Positions 1 to 12,387 of a stretch of DNA of 64,000 bases are shown in pieces. The stretch is from Aureobasidium sp. EXF-3400. Its lineage: Eukaryota; Ascomycota; Dothideomycetes; Dothideales; Saccotheciaceae. Within the stretch, counting starts at the first letter, position 1. The number at the start of each line of letters is the position of its first letter. The position numbers and the translations under genes were made by a program. Location of the stretch: positions 1 through 64,000 of the forward strand of contig SWBL01000016.1 in assembly GCA_024195585.1 (NCBI GenBank), in the 5' to 3' direction. The notes beneath the pieces are model-generated. The model did not search any database. It had not been told where the DNA came from and saw only the letters and a program-made list of their open reading frames with translations.

Positions 1-2
1 CA

Positions 3-95
3 GCCGAGACCATGGAGGACGATGGCTGGTCCACCGTCTCGGCCAAGACTAAGAACTTCAACCGCAGAGGAGGCAACCGCGCCATGGCCTCGTAA
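3..95 (+). CDS. 3' end of a protein-coding gene (partial)
   Basis: The reading frame is open from base 3 to the TAA at 93-95 and encodes 30 residues, an acidic stretch with E-D-D-G-W-S-T-V and then a basic Arg/Gly/Asn tail. D-D-G-W-S-T-V with a basic RGG-like end is typical of RNA-binding or translation proteins, but the piece is too short to name. The gene begins outside the window. About 700 bases without a gene follow, presumably its 3' UTR and intergenic DNA. Confidence 0.6.
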   Translation, partial: AETMEDDGWSTVSAKTKNFNRRGGNRAMAS

Positions 96-870
96 AGAGT
101 CTCATGAACGAAAGTAACGAAACCGACCTGTTTTTCCTCTCGCCACCAACCCACCCAAATTCGATAACCAACACACCGGAGTTCTGAGAAGGAAAAAGGG
201 GGAAAAATGCTTGTTTTGTAATGTCTGCCGTTTGGAGTCTTTCTGTTTCTTTTTTTGACATACAACACCCTTTCACCACGCAAGATGGCACGAAACTTCT
301 TTGTCACGCTCTTCTCCACAAGTACCCAACAACATACGCTCTTCCTGCAATCATCTTTTTCTAGTCATTACAGAAATCGCAAAAAAGTCATTTGGTTCAA
401 TACGATAGTTTTTTCCTGTTTCTTTCCATTCCCCCACTGATATGTGTCCATATGACTTGCATGTGTGCTGAGTGTTCAAATAGTCTGTCTCTGGAACCTT
501 GGATGCCATCGAGTACAACTATGAAAAAGCACAGAGTTCTTGACAAATAGAGCAATGTCCAAGGAAGGCCCCTCTTCTGTCTAGCTCTCTCTGGACGTAC
601 TTCTACTTCACTGTCAACTGTGCATTCCTATAGCTTGCATATCGCCCTACACTTCCACAGAGAGAGGCGTACATTACTGTCAGTTCTACTCGATTCAATC
701 TACATCAGGTGTATTCAACAACCCGTATAAGATCATGCCCTTGACATACACTTAGTTTCGCCGTTCACCCATACCCCAAAGACCATGCAGTCAGCTGTCT
801 TCATCACTCTCATTGTCTGCTGCCCTACTACAGACGTATGCGAGACAACGGATCTCGAAACGGCCAAGAA
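96..870. other. Intergenic, no gene seen
   Basis: T-rich, CT-rich sequence downstream of the first gene. The open frames on both strands are short and have no recognisable protein content. It probably includes the 3' UTR of the preceding gene. Confidence 0.5.
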
Positions 871-876
871 CGAAGG

Positions 877-1030
877 TTCTCGGGTCGATGAATCACAGCA
901 AGCACATTCTTCCTCGCCAAATAAAGCCAAGATCCAAATATCAATATATGGGAACGCAAGTACGAAAGACAGGCACCAAAACTTGAACCGAAGACATAAG
1001 TAGAATGAGGTTCACCGACCCGAGGCGTTT
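877..1030. repeat. Inverted-repeat element, copy 1
   Basis: Left arm TCTCGGGTCGATGAATC (about 878-894) and right arm CACCGACCCGAGGCG (about 1013-1027) are inverted copies of each other with about 120 bases between. This is the first of two adjacent copies, the other being 1046-1174. Their interiors are also alignable around an A-rich ATATGnGAAC segment. It belongs to the family described under findings. Confidence 0.5.
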
Positions 1031-1045
1031 GGTTTGAGGACGAAG

Positions 1046-1174
1046 TTCCTCGGGTCGATGACATCTAGCGACGCTTCTTCATCCCGGGTGTATGTGTTGA
1101 ATTACGAACATTGAAATATGAGAACATGGATACCGAAGACTCAAGAAAGGGATGGTGATTATCGACCCGAGGCA
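1046..1174. repeat. Inverted-repeat element, copy 2
   Basis: The left arm, CCTCGGGTCGATGACA at 1048-1063, and the right arm, GATTATCGACCCGAGGCA at 1157-1174, share a perfect 12-base inverted core CCTCGGGTCGAT. A TATA-like CTTATATGTG lies about 200 bases beyond the right arm (about 1357-1366), as in other copies. Confidence 0.55.
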
Positions 1175-1731
1175 TTACGTTTGCTGTGGTTTCGCAGTTT
1201 CAAGAACATGGAGGATGTGGTAAGAATGGCTGGCAGATCGGGCGTGGCAGAAGGACTGGTATCGTAAAGAGCGGCGTCGACCGAGATGTTGCACTGATGG
1301 CTTTGCTAGCTCTTTGTCTTTTGTGATGATCTGTTGATACTTGTTCACTCGAAGCTTCTTATATGTGTTTAGAGATATAGAGCAAAGAGAAATATAAGGG
1401 ATGTAGCTTCGGTCTTCTGTTGCAAATCACAGCCTTCTGTTTGAAGAAGATGTATCAAGACACAACGTACATTCACACCTATGAACGCTTATCAGGTCTC
1501 CCAACATTGATATGGGATAAGAGGTTAGAGCGGCCGAAGCTCCAGAAACCCCAAATTACGATACTACGAATACAAAGACTCCAAAAAGAAGAGCAGGTAC
1601 TCATCACCTCAAAAATCACCACCACAATTCGATACCGAAATCACCAGGGAACTCTTGAAGAGACCGCTGACGAGATGAGCTGCTCTCTAAACAGGTTGTA
1701 GGATGTAATTCACGAACTAGGCGAGGAGGTT

Positions 1732-1866
1732 GCCAGGTCAGTGACAGTATCCTTTTCCTCGTCTCCAATCATGCCGCTCTCCCCACTCTGTTTTTTTGCT
1801 AGATGAATCATCCGCGGGGCGGTCATGGAGTAAGGAAGTCGATATGCGGTATCACAGACCCGAGGC
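1732..1866. repeat. Inverted-repeat element, copy 3
   Basis: Left arm GCCAGGTCAGTGACAGT (about 1732-1748) and right arm TATCACAGACCCGAGGCA (about 1849-1866) are a diverged inverted pair. A TATA-like TTTATATACTACT (2015-2027) lies about 165 bases past the right arm, at the same relative place as in the 14.9-16.7 kb copies. Confidence 0.45.
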
Positions 1867-2367
1867 ACTTCTTTTAGTCTTCTTGCTGACCCTTTATGAT
1901 CAGTTGTGTCAAGCGGGGGCCATTGCACACGTCTAAGCACCTGCCTAGTTTCTAACCACAGTGCGTGGAATTTCTTGATCATTCGGGACTACGTTGAGTA
2001 CAGCCTTGCCTCCATTTATATACTACTGTGTAAGTAATCTCTGTGGACGATTCGGATTATCCCAGCTCTGTGTTACCTCAAGTTCGGAAGAAGAGACAGA
2101 GAGAACAGGAGACAGCAGCTTATATTCGTGAAGGGCACCTTGGTATGGGTCACTTACTTTTCTTGTATGGTCTCCTAATGTCTTATTGTTATAAGATGCC
2201 AAATCTCAAACAACCATATCTTTCACTCAAGTCTGAGTACACTGCTGGCCTGATACCCGAAACATCATTCTACATCGACTATTTCACGAGATCACAGAAC
2301 TTTCGACGTCCGGATTCGAGTTTTGCTACCACTGCAGTGACTCGATCATGGGGTGTGACAGATATGG

Positions 2368-2481
2368 GTATCGGGTCCAGATTCAATAGTACAGATACTC
2401 GCATTTGAGCATATCTTTAATGCTCAAATACTAACTGAGATTGTAGACCTTTCAGATCTCCCAGAAGTCACGGAACCGATC
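2368..2481. repeat. Inverted-repeat element, copy 4 (diverged)
   Basis: GTATCGGGTCCAGATTC near 2368 and AGTCACGGAACCGATCT near 2465 are a weak inverted match of the same motif about 100 bases apart. Confidence 0.3.
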
Positions 2482-2625
2482 TAGAACGAACTTCTCCATC
2501 TGACACTCCGTCGCCGCCCTGCCTCTTTCAATGGTCTGACTGCATGATTCAACCAACAGCTCTAAAGAGGTGGATATCACAATCACGCAGTAATACCCTA
2601 CTAGGCAGACGCAATATGGAAAACG

Positions 2626-2738
2626 CTCGGGTCAGTAACCTTCAGACTCATTCCGATATCTCCTTCTCGAAGCTAAGCATTGGTTTGGGCATTCATTTGC
2701 GAGGATTGAGATCGATGTCAGATACACAGACCTGATGA
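2626..2738. repeat. Inverted-repeat element, copy 5 (diverged)
   Basis: GCTCGGGTCAGTAAC (about 2625-2639) faces ATACACAGACCTGATGA (2722-2738). GTCTGTATAAGAG follows at about 2852. It adjoins copy 4. Confidence 0.3.
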
Positions 2739-3609
2739 ACTTCTTTGCTGTAGGTAAAACGGCGCATAAACACCACTGTCAAGTGAGTTGGGCATGACAT
2801 CCGAGTCAATGCTCCAGACATCAGTGGTTCGATGGCTTGTCGGCTCGGTCAGTCTGTATAAGAGAAGGCTTCTAAGAAGGTTATCAGTTTATAAAGTAGC
2901 AGGAACGAGAAGCAGCCGGGGCTGTTAAGAGAGCATACTTCATACATGCATCACAATGTTAGCAGTTGATGTGGAGTCGGTCAGGTCATGATACACGCAG
3001 GAATCCACGGATCTAGAGGCCCAAGGTATAGTCCAGTCAATCAAGATCGGTTCGTTCTCTGTAGTCAATGCAGACCATAGTACAGTGGGGTGGCTAGCCC
3101 TGCCGACAATCTTAATACCTGTGCTCTAGTGTGAGTAAGCAAGGTCTAAGATAGAACATAGGGGAAGATGATACAACCCGAACAAATACTGGATCTAACT
3201 GTTTCGAGCGTTCCCTCTGATCTTACCGCTCTGGATACACATGTCGATTCCAGGCAGTCTATCACTTAGAATGTACTCTGAATCATCCTTGGAGATATGA
3301 TACCTCCTTCTGACTTAAGACCGACCACGACCCAGACTGAGACTCGGTCGATCTCATGCAATTGTCCGACGAATGCCGAGTCTCAACCTGTCACGGTCAA
3401 TCTTTCAGGATGCAACATCATCCCGGTCTCTTCATGCTCGCCCTCCCTCAGATCATCTGTTGATTCAATCACAGGCCCTTCAGGATGCGTTCTTCTAGAC
3501 GCCTCAAGCGGACTGTTCCAGATTCCGCGTAGGAGATCTGAACCGATCCAGCCTGCCTACTCACAAGCTTTCCACACAGCGAGGCCCGAAGTTACCAGGG
3601 AGAGGAAGC

Positions 3610-3734
3610 GGATCAGGTCCATGATACTGGTCGGTTTCTTGAGATCTCGCATATTGAGACTCTAACTTGCAATCAAACAATGTATAGGAGAAGACCAATG
3701 TATGATCGGAAACAGAAACCACAGACCTGATGAC
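3610..3734. repeat. Inverted-repeat element, copy 6
   Basis: The left arm GGATCAGGTCCATGATA (3610-3626) is a near-consensus copy. The right arm AACCACAGACCTGATGAC (3717-3734) is its inverted partner. A TATA-like AGAGTATACGTG lies about 190 bases beyond the right arm. Confidence 0.5.
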
Positions 3735-4331
3735 CTCAGCTCTTGGACGGTGGCGAGTGTCACCCCAAACGGTAATCAGCGAAGGAACCCAATAACCAAG
3801 GTGTGTATTCATCGCTGCACATCTGCATATTTCCCTGGCCGTTTTCCGGAGGATGTTCACACGGCATTCAGGGGCTTGTTATGTACTGACCACATATGAA
3901 GAGGTGATAAGAGTATACGTGACAGTCGCCAGTACCGAGGTTGACACGAAGACTCCGAGATTCCATGGTTACTCGGTATGACAGAACCAAACCATGACCG
4001 CAACATAACATGACAGTCCATGGAGGGTAACTCAAGGGCCATCATCCGGCTACCTGTCGCAGATGTCTTCTACGATTACTTCCTCTATATCTATCACCCG
4101 ATCCCCATCACTTCATGAGACGAATTCTTGAACTCCCTGTATGCTTTACGATATATGTTCTCGCTCATACATCGACGATACTTGTCTCATACAAGATTGC
4201 GAACCTTATCTCAAGGCAAGATTTGGCTACACGCGGATTCAATAACGCGAGTACTACAAACGCGCAGACTGTCGTGCGATTGGATCAACCACAAAGTGGC
4301 TGAGAGTCCGGACCAAAGAGTAAGAAGAGAA

Positions 4332-4452
4332 CATGAGGTCTATGACCCTTCCTAAGACTCACGAACTCCCGAGAAAGTTGCGAGAGTCTACATCACTCAT
4401 GTGAGCTTCTAGAGACGTGAGTAGAACTTGGAAGGGATCACGGACCCGATGA
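4332..4452. repeat. Inverted-repeat element, copy 7
   Basis: The left arm is CATGAGGTCTATGACCC (4332-4348). The right arm, GGGATCACGGACCCGATGA (about 4434-4452), is one of the best right arms in the window. TTTATACTAGAGTC lies about 180 bases past it, resembling the GTATATATAGTC block of the 14.9-16.7 kb copies. Confidence 0.5.
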
Positions 4453-4468
4453 TCTGCTGTGTTGATGT

Positions 4469-4500
4469 ACTTGATTGCATACTTGATTGCATACTTGATC
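4469..4500 (+). repeat. 12-bp tandem repeat, 2.7 units
   Basis: ACTTGATTGCAT is repeated at 4469-4480 and 4481-4492, followed by ACTTGATC. It lies just after the right arm of inverted-repeat copy 7. Confidence 0.7.
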
Positions 4501-4911
4501 GTGATGACTCCGGCAAAAGTGAAGTGACCGGCATGGTCTCCGCATTGCTTGACAAATGTCTCTGGCAGCAGACACCAGTCTGAAACTGTGTTGTTATCAA
4601 TCATATCGTAATTATCTGTCTTTATACTAGAGTCTTGTCAGATTGGGCATACTTGTTTGCATCGTCTTTTGCCTCTCCGCGCAACACATCTATCTGTTAG
4701 ACACGAGCTTCTCCCTGCTAATCAAGGCAAAAGTAGTTCTAATGATTGTCGAGTCTCCGCGAGATTGGGTAATGACTCCCGAAGATTATCACGTTTACAC
4801 TGAAGGACAACCGACGTAAGAGTCGTTAGTTACAATGAGTACATGCTCTCTCTTTACACGGATGTTACAATACATATCAGAAGAATTAGACGATACCCCT
4901 GATACGAAGGT

Positions 4912-5056
4912 CATGAGGTCCACGATCCTATTTAGAGAAGACTCACTCCAGCTTGAAGTACGAAGACACAAGCGATGACTGATATAATCACTGTATGTTA
5001 CCACAACTCGAGAGATACAGCAGAGAAAAGGGAGCACACACCTAATGACCCGAAGT
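4912..5056. repeat. Inverted-repeat element, copy 8 (diverged)
   Basis: Left arm CATGAGGTCCACGATCC (4912-4928) with a poorer right arm CACCTAATGACCCGAAGT (5039-5056). Spacing fits the family. Confidence 0.35.
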
Positions 5057-6631
5057 CTTGTGCAGTGTTGAGTGACTTGAGTATGAGGATATCTCCGCAC
5101 AAGCCGATATCTTCTTCCGGATCTAGAGTAGAGAGCACCCACCTGGACTTTCCAGTCCCGCCGTGAAGGGCCTGGGAGTATTGCTGAGCTGCTTTGATCT
5201 TATAGTTCTGAGCATGAAGATGTTCAATGCCGTCGATGATCCTGGGGACATACTTGTGATATGTTGGTTAGTGAAATAAGTGGTGAACGGAACCAGAGAC
5301 CTCAACGGTTCGTTCAAATTGCTGCTACATAGGGAAGGATGCAAGAAATAAATAGGTGCCAATCTCAGACCATATACGAAGAGTGCAAAAAGAGTACCAG
5401 TCGAGTCTCCATGCACAGCGTCGGGATATGCGTCGTACTGGTGGATGTGAAATCGACTAAGCAGTACTTGACACAGCTTTCTATCGCTGTGGTATCGTGA
5501 TAAGCATGGTATAAGACACAGCATTATGACGTGGGTAAGTAAGAAGAATATGAGTTTGGGAAGGTGCTGTCACACATACCGTTCAGAGAATCTTGATCTG
5601 GTGGACTGCATCCTGTAATAGGCACAGGGGCTCCATACTAGATAAAATCAATCGTCCGCTTCTTAAATCGATCACGATAAGCTACTACCATCGCCAACAG
5701 AGTAGCACCGGTCGGACGTGTCGCGTGAGTGTTGTCTACCAAAACACGCCAACATTCGTGGAAATCCATATCTTGAAAACCCTGAACACGAAGGTCCACA
5801 GGTCCCTAAACCATCCCATAGTCATCTGACTCCAGATCGAGACCAAAAGATGCACCCGAATCATTCAGTAACTCATACAAGTCGATGGTCAATAGGAGAT
5901 GTAGCAACCACAAAGGGGTCGCAGACCTGCTGGCGTACTTATCCATCCCTGGACTCGCCTATCTCCCATCACAGATGGACGAACAAGCCAGAGCAGGACA
6001 GCTCTAGCAGCCGAACGAAGCGAAGATTGCTCAAGTAGTCCTGGAGACTCTTTTGTATATGTAGAAGTTCCAATTATGGCAGCGTGTTTATATAGATCAC
6101 ATTCCGAGGACATGTGATAGCAGGAAAGCTTCGAAAGTTCGATCAGGCAGGAGACAGTCATGGATTGAAGAAGGAACGAGGCAAAGATGGATGAGAGGCA
6201 TGAACAACATAAATGAGAGCAAAAAGAATGTTAAGGAAAGACTGGCTTTGACGGCTACATCTAATGCACAAGAATTCAAGGGACAACATCAACCAACCAA
6301 AAGGCTTCAGGTGGTACGATCAACCTTCTTTGGCACTTTGTAAGCTTTGCAGATGTGAAAGTAAAGGATCGGATGTCCTGCATCCAACCCTGAGATGGCA
6401 CTTTGCAGAAACATCCAAGACAGTCCAAAGTTTTCTGAGTATTCATGCCGCTTAGCCATCAACAGTCTTTCCCCCACTCCATCACTAGCTCAAGACTGCT
6501 CATGCCATGATCTCTTGCTTTTTATGTTCAATTGACGGTCGAATAGATCGATCTCAGCGACATATTCTGCTTCTTTCTGTTAGCAACATTCCTATTCTAC
6601 CTCCCAGCATCCTACCCGATATCAGCTGAAA

Positions 6632-6994
6632 ATGGCACTCTGGCTAATCCCCTTCATCCCCTGCTTCATGCACAAAGATGCTCCATGGTGCTGGTCCCTA
6701 GCCTCAGCAGACACCACACAAATTGTCAAGTCCTTATTAACAGCACCTACCTCGCTGGAAGCCATGGCGAATGCCAGCGCACAAGCAAACCCTCAGTCCG
6801 ACTTCGAAGACTTCCGCAGGCATTTCGAAGCTATCTCTAGAGCGCTTTCTATCCTCGAGTCTCAGCCAACGAATGGGTTGGCTGCCATGTCTGAAGCCGA
6901 ACTTGACAGCTACCTGGCTGGTCTGGAGGCTCCGGCGCCTACAACAATGTTAACTGTTGCCACCAGCGTGCGTGCCACGCGAACACCAATCTAG
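6632..6994 (+). CDS. Small hypothetical protein
   Basis: This is an intact 120-codon frame. It starts with a hydrophobic, Trp/Pro/Cys-containing stretch (about residues 1-25), followed by an Ala/Ser-rich and acidic helical region and a Thr-rich tail. The N-terminus could act as a signal or anchor but lacks a classic signal-peptide core. No family is recognised. A pyrimidine-rich leader precedes the ATG and the repeat island lies upstream. It could be a small lineage-specific gene or a chance frame. Confidence 0.35.
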   Translation: MALWLIPFIPCFMHKDAPWCWSLASADTTQIVKSLLTAPTSLEAMANASAQANPQSDFEDFRRHFEAISRALSILESQPTNGLAAMSEAELDSYLAGLEAPAPTTMLTVATSVRATRTPI

Positions 6995-7767
6995 TCTGGC
7001 CTAAAATTAGAGACGATCATGGAATGAGGATTCTCTGTATGCATCTGTATGCATGAAGAGTGAATGGCAATTAGATTCAAGATAGTGTGGTGTTATGGCT
7101 TTGCTAGTAAGATGGTGGTGGTATATCTTGTAAATTAGACACTAAATAGGTTCTTTTTGTATGACAACCATCTCTTTGTTGCAAACATACGTAGCCTATG
7201 ATATGATGCTGTATGTGTGATGTGGAGCAGGATGACAGCGATTTGCCTTTGAGCACAATATTTGTGAGATCTCTTGGTTGGAGAGTCCCATACATGTCGG
7301 CTGTGGAGCCATCGTGCCGAGTACTGACATTGCAGATTGTGTCGGTGCGAAGACAGTGTAACTCCGTCACAGAGCACGATGACCGTGTGAGTAGGGGTCC
7401 AATCTTCTTCATGTACCAGAATGTGTTGCTCCTGGTAGTTTCTGGTGGCGCCGCAAAGCAGATTGCAGTATGTTCAGATGCACAATAGTCTCCAGATCAG
7501 AAGTGTGTCCCGAGAGAGCCTGATGGGAATACTATCTGAGTGACAGCCGCCTTGTATGTTCAAAAACCTTGACGGGAGTCGTTTCTAGAAATTCTTGTCG
7601 GCGCCAGAAAAGGTGGAATTATTACGTGGTCCTATGAAAGGGTAGACCAGGCTCGCTCGTAACAGAAGGAGAGTGTCGAGGTTCTCATGTTGCAGCGGAA
7701 CAAGTGCAGCGCATTCGTGCTGCAGTGCAAGCTCGGTCGGAAGTCCGATGGAAATCGAACTGCGAAC
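6995..7767. other. Intergenic, no gene seen
   Basis: About 770 bases between the small + strand frame and the end of the Zn2Cys6 gene. The open frames here are short, overlapping and without recognisable motifs. The right end is probably the 3' UTR of the minus-strand gene. Confidence 0.4.
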
Positions 7768-9182
7768 TCAGACAGGCTCCAGTCCAGACATAACCAGCGG
7801 CCATCGCAGATGTCGCTGCCATTCATGGGGAACGACCCTTCTCAATCCTTGAACTTCTCTCATGGGTGTTTGCCCAACCCACCAATGTGCACTAGCCTTG
7901 GTGGCAAGTGAGAAGAAATGTGCCAAAATGACCAGAGCTCTCGGACGCGATTCTTCGAGCATGTCCACGAACTTCTTGGGCACGTACAGAGCAAAAGCGG
8001 CGATTCGTGTGCACATCTGATGCAGTGATTCACCATCTAGGACGGCCGTGTACATGGTGCCGATATAACTCAAGGTGCACTCATAAGCTTCCCTGACCTC
8101 AGCGTTCCAGAGTTCGGAGTCTTCATAAACGCCCTGGGCATTTTTGGGTCCTAGAATGCCAATGAAGGGTTCTCGATGCTCTTCATCGAACATTCTCGGT
8201 ATAGCGACAAAGAAGGGCTGGTTTTCGATGAAGCTGATAATCTTGGAAGCAGGGAACTTGCGGGCACTCTTCAAAGCCTCATCGTATATGGCACACGCGC
8301 CTATACCGAGGCGCAACATATCGGTAGGTGGCTTATAGGGATGTCGATTGCGTTCCTGAAGGCATCCAAATGCATTCATGGTCATCAGAATCGACGTAAA
8401 ACAGAGAGAATCGGGCTCTTCGGCGTGAGTGTGAAACTGGGCGATTGCTTTGCGCTGTTCACGAAGGGCTAGACTGAGATATACTCTTTGAGCCGTGAGC
8501 AGCTCTGCGTCGTCCGGAGCATCGCGTAAGAGATTAGTGGCGGAGAGAGCATAGATGGTGTACAGTAAATTGTCGTGACGCATGGCGATGTAAGGCATGT
8601 GATTATTCCAGATCTCGATCAGAACAGACTTGGGAGCGGGAGAATGAAAGGGCGTTGCTACAATAGTCACGTAATTATGCCACAGGCGTAACTCCAGAAG
8701 GCGGCGTTGGCGTGATTCAGGGAGATCCAAGATATCATCAGCCGTGATAGGATCGTTGATGGATGGGGGAGTAAGGACTTGATTGAGAGGGAGCTTTGGC
8801 TGGGCCTGATCTGGCAGCAGTGCCGTATTTGGCGATAGTGATGCCTCGCCGCTTGCAGTCCTGGAGACTTCATTGTGAAGGTAGACGCAGGGTACATGAT
8901 GGCGGTTGCATCCTCCACATGCAGGTTTGGTCTCATCGCACTGTGTGTCGCGTTAGGGATATTCATCATGACACAAGAGCACAGCGAATGCTGCCTCAGA
9001 CCGGGCAGTGGGCAGGCAAAAGGCAGACAGAGGACAGACAAGGGCTTTTGATGTTTTGCGTCAGGGAACGGGTCGGGACTCACCTTAACTCGGCGAGCCT
9101 TGCATCTTTGACAACCAGCGCGTGACTTCTTGTGGTTCAGGCGCGGAGGGCGTCGATTCTGAGCACTCGGAGCGCCAGTCAT
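7768..9182 (-). CDS. Zn2Cys6 fungal transcription factor
   Basis: This encodes a 423-aa regulator in two exons, 9182-9084 and 8940-7768, with a 143-nt intron (donor GTGAGT, acceptor ACACAG) splitting the zinc cluster. The joined exons give C24-x2-C27-x6-C34-x6-C41-x2-C44-x6-C51, the exact spacing of a Zn2Cys6 binuclear cluster, preceded by a basic Arg/Lys-rich N-terminus. The remainder is helical and resembles the fungal-specific transcription factor region (DUF3468-like). The family binds CGG-type DNA sites in the nucleus; the target pathway cannot be read from the sequence. It is divergent from MGM1 with a 326-bp shared upstream region. Confidence 0.85.
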
Positions 9183-9508
9183 AATATAGCAATGTTATCA
9201 CACGAGGGAAGAGGCTTCATCTAGGGACGATGGACATGACAATAACAATTGTCTTGATGCAGGGTCATGATGAGTGACGGACCAAGTTGGACGGATCAAG
9301 TGCCGAGTGGAAGAGACGGCAAGCGGGAAAAAGCAAATAATTAAATCCTTCGGACCTGAGACAGGAGCTGTGGCTGGTGCAGGCTTGTGGCTGGGGTTCC
9401 AAGGCGGTGAGGGGATCTGAAACAACGTCACCGAGGCTGGTGGGCGACGAGCATTGCTGACCAAACCGCTGCAGCCTTATACCGACCATAAGCCATTCAG
9501 TAGATGCA
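9183..9508. promoter_or_regulatory. Divergent promoter region (Zn2Cys6 gene / MGM1)
   Basis: This is a 326-bp spacer between divergent start codons. No clear TATA box is seen. It must contain both promoters and 5' leaders. Confidence 0.4.
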
Positions 9509-12387
9509 GTGACTATGAGTGGGAGGCTGCTGTCGTCGCGCTATGCGACGCTTGCTCGACATAGCTCCCCTTTGGCCCTGAGATCGCCATATCATACCGC
9601 CCACCAACGCGCAGGAGGTTTAATCATACGCAACAGCATCCCACGGAGTCGTCCCATATCATCTGGAAGCAGCACTGCAGTAGTCCGACATGCTTCGTTT
9701 GCTCGCGCTATACCAAAGCTCGCATTCAAGCTGGTCCGACTGCCTGCACTCCTGGGCGCGACTGCAGTAGGAAGTCTTGCATACATTCAGTACCAAGCAG
9801 CTCGTTAGTCACCCCCTTCGTACCTTGATTTCCACGACTGACAGCAGCACAGAGGCTGGAAACTACGCGATCGACCTCTTCAGTAGAGCCTCAGACGCAA
9901 CCACGACCGGAGCTCGCTCCATGTTCGAAGGCGCTGGTGGCATTTTCGCCCAAACACGGGCTGGCTGGGAGAAGACCAAAAAGGACTTGCAAGAGCTGTT
10001 CCCACAACAAGAATCATCTGGCCCTGGAGGAGATGGTGGTCCCGGAGGAAATGGCCCGAGTCCCAAGGAGGCTCGTGTCGGAGCTGCTGCTGCTGGTACA
10101 GCAACGGCCGCTGCTTTCGCCTTGAACGACGATGATGAAGACGACAGGTCCGAGGAAGTCGCTGCTCGCGACGACCAGATGATGCTCCTCACACGCAAGA
10201 TGATCGAGATCCGAAGTCTGCTGCAGACAGTCGGCCAGTCCGAGACCCTCACACTACCCTCGATCGTCGTGGTCGGCTCGCAATCATCGGGAAAGAGTTC
10301 GGTGCTGGAAGCCATTGTTGGTCACGAATTTCTGCCCAAGGGATCCAACATGGTCACTCGTCGCCCCATCGAGCTGACACTGGTCAACACTCCTGGAGCA
10401 CATGCCGAGTACGGCGAGTTCCCTGCTCTTGGTCTGGGCAAGGTCACCGACTTTGCTCAGATTCAGAGAACCCTGACCGACCTCAATCTGGCAGTTCCTG
10501 AGACCGAATGTGTATCCGACGACCCGATCCAGCTGCGAATCTACTCGCCCAACGTTCCCGACCTTTCCTTGATAGATTTGCCCGGCTACATCCAGGTGAC
10601 TGGTTTCGACCAGCCAACCGAACTTAAGGAGAAGATCGCTGCCCTGTGCGACAAGTACATCCAGGCACCAAATGTCATCCTCGCTATCTCTGCTGCAGAT
10701 GTCGATTTGGCCAACTCGACCGCTCTTCGTGCCAGTCGTCGCGTCGACCCTCGTGGCGAGCGTACCATCGGTGTCATCACTAAGATGGACCTGGTAGACG
10801 CCCAAAGGGGCCACCAAATGCTGACCGATAAGAACTACCCTTTGAGACTCGGCTATGTTGGCGTTGTCTGTCGTGTTCCTCAGTCATCTAACTCCCTCTT
10901 CTCTCGTGGCAATGCAAATATCACATCCGCCATCACCCGCAACGAGAAAGCTTACTTCTCTAACCACCCTGAGAGCTTTGGCCCTACCAGCGAAGTCACT
11001 GTGGGCACTACCAATCTCCGCAAGAAGCTCATGCACGTTCTGGAATCAACAATGTCGGCATCGCTTGCCACTACTGCTGAAGCCATTCACCACGAGCTGA
11101 CCGAAGCCACTTACGAATTCAAAGTGCAATACAACGAGCGTCCTTTGTCAGCCGAGTCATATTTGGCCGAGAGTCTCGATGCTTTCAAGCACTCTTTCAA
11201 AGGCTTCTCTGACTCGTTTGGCCGCCACCAATTGCGCGATATCTTGAAGCATGAGCTTGACCAGCAAGTCCTTAACCTTCTCGCCTCGCGTTATTGGAAC
11301 AGACCTCTGGAGGATCTCTCGGCTCAAGAAGGTGAAGGTTTCGTTGAGATTCTCGCCGCTCTACCCAAAGCGGACCCAAACGATCAACTCTGGCGTCTCA
11401 AGCTCGATGCCAGTTCCGCATCCCTTACCAAACTTGGCATTGGACGTCTTGCCACAACTGTTGCTGCTGAATGCCTGCAAGCACATGTCGAGCGGCTGAT
11501 ATCCTCTTCTACCTTCAACGCTCACCCCTTCGCACAGACCGCAATCACACAAGCTGCTCAGGGAATTCTACACGATCTAGCTTACGATACTAGCGATGAG
11601 CTAGAGATTTGTGTCAAGCCCTATAAACATCGCATCGATCTTGAAGATTCGGAATGGATGCGTGGCCGCGAGAATGTTCAAAGAGTCCTCAAGGATGAAC
11701 TTCGTGATTGTGAAGATGCCGTCAAGATTGCCGAAGCAGAGATGGGAGGCAAAAAGCGCTTCAAGGATGTCGTGACCTTCATTGACAAGGTCAGAAAGGG
11801 AGACATCAACCTCGAAGGCAACAGCAGTGGAGGCGCTGGTGGTTTCTCAGCCGCTCTTCTTTCAAAGGGTAGAGAGGCAGTGTTCCTACGCGACCGCGCT
11901 GACATTCTGCGCATGCGTCTTCTTGCAATCAAGAGCAAGACTTGCGCCAACAAGAACAACAAATACATCTGTCCCGAGATCTTCCTTGACGCAGTGGCAG
12001 ATAAGCTCACCACTACTGCTGACCTCTTCATTGATGCTGAGCTGCTCAGCAAGTTCTACTACCAGGTAAGACCGCTTTATCACGTCTGTTGACAACCACT
12101 AATCAGACCAGTTCCCTCGCGCCCTCGACTCCAAATTCCGCTCTCTCACCCCACAACAACTCGATCAATTCGCACGCGAAGACCCGAAGATCCGTCGCCA
12201 TCTGGACGTCGTGCACAGAAAAGAACTCTTGGAGCACGTGCTCAAGGAGATGGAAGCCCTCAAGGCTCTGGAAGCCAGAGAAAAGAGAGCAGGCAGAGGA
12301 GCCAGAGAGCCCATGTCTCGACTCGACCGTGATCGTGCGGGCGATGAGTCGGGTGACAGAAGGAAGAGAGGCTGGGGTTTGTTCTAG
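9509..12387 (+). CDS. MGM1: Mitochondrial dynamin-like GTPase Mgm1
   Basis: The three exons are 9509-9803, 9853-12065 and 12112-12387, giving 927 aa. The N-terminus is Arg/Ser-rich without acids (mitochondrial presequence), followed by a hydrophobic segment at about residues 75-95. A second Ala-rich segment near 175-190 fits the rhomboid cleavage region. The GTPase motifs are present: G1 GSQSSGKSS (about 239), G3 DLPG (about 340) and G4 TKMD (about 408). A middle/stalk region and a basic C-terminus follow. Mgm1/OPA1 drives inner-membrane fusion and cristae maintenance after processing into long and short forms. Introns are 49 and 46 nt with standard borders, and the last exon keeps the frame for 91 codons. 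Length and architecture match the family. Confidence 0.93.

Larger units (their letters stand above)
1175..6631. other. Gene-poor repeat island
   Basis: About 5.4 kb with no convincing gene. Open frames up to about 120 codons exist (for example 2043-2408 and 3297-3665, both +), but they lack homologous motifs and overlap the inverted-repeat copies. A further weak pair is seen near 5797 and 5918 (CAGACCTGCTGG), followed by TTTATATAGATC near 6087. The island looks like degenerate repetitive DNA. Confidence 0.5.

Noticed and set aside
2043..3665. Open frames of about 120 codons in the first repeat island
   Set aside because: No motif and overlap with repeat arms; length is within chance for the base composition.
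877..5056. CRISPR-like array from the recurrent motif
   Set aside because: The motif alternates in orientation, spacing is irregular, and the host is eukaryotic.
10284..10817. Minus-strand open frame opposite MGM1
   Set aside because: It lies fully inside the GTPase domain coding region and is a codon-bias shadow.
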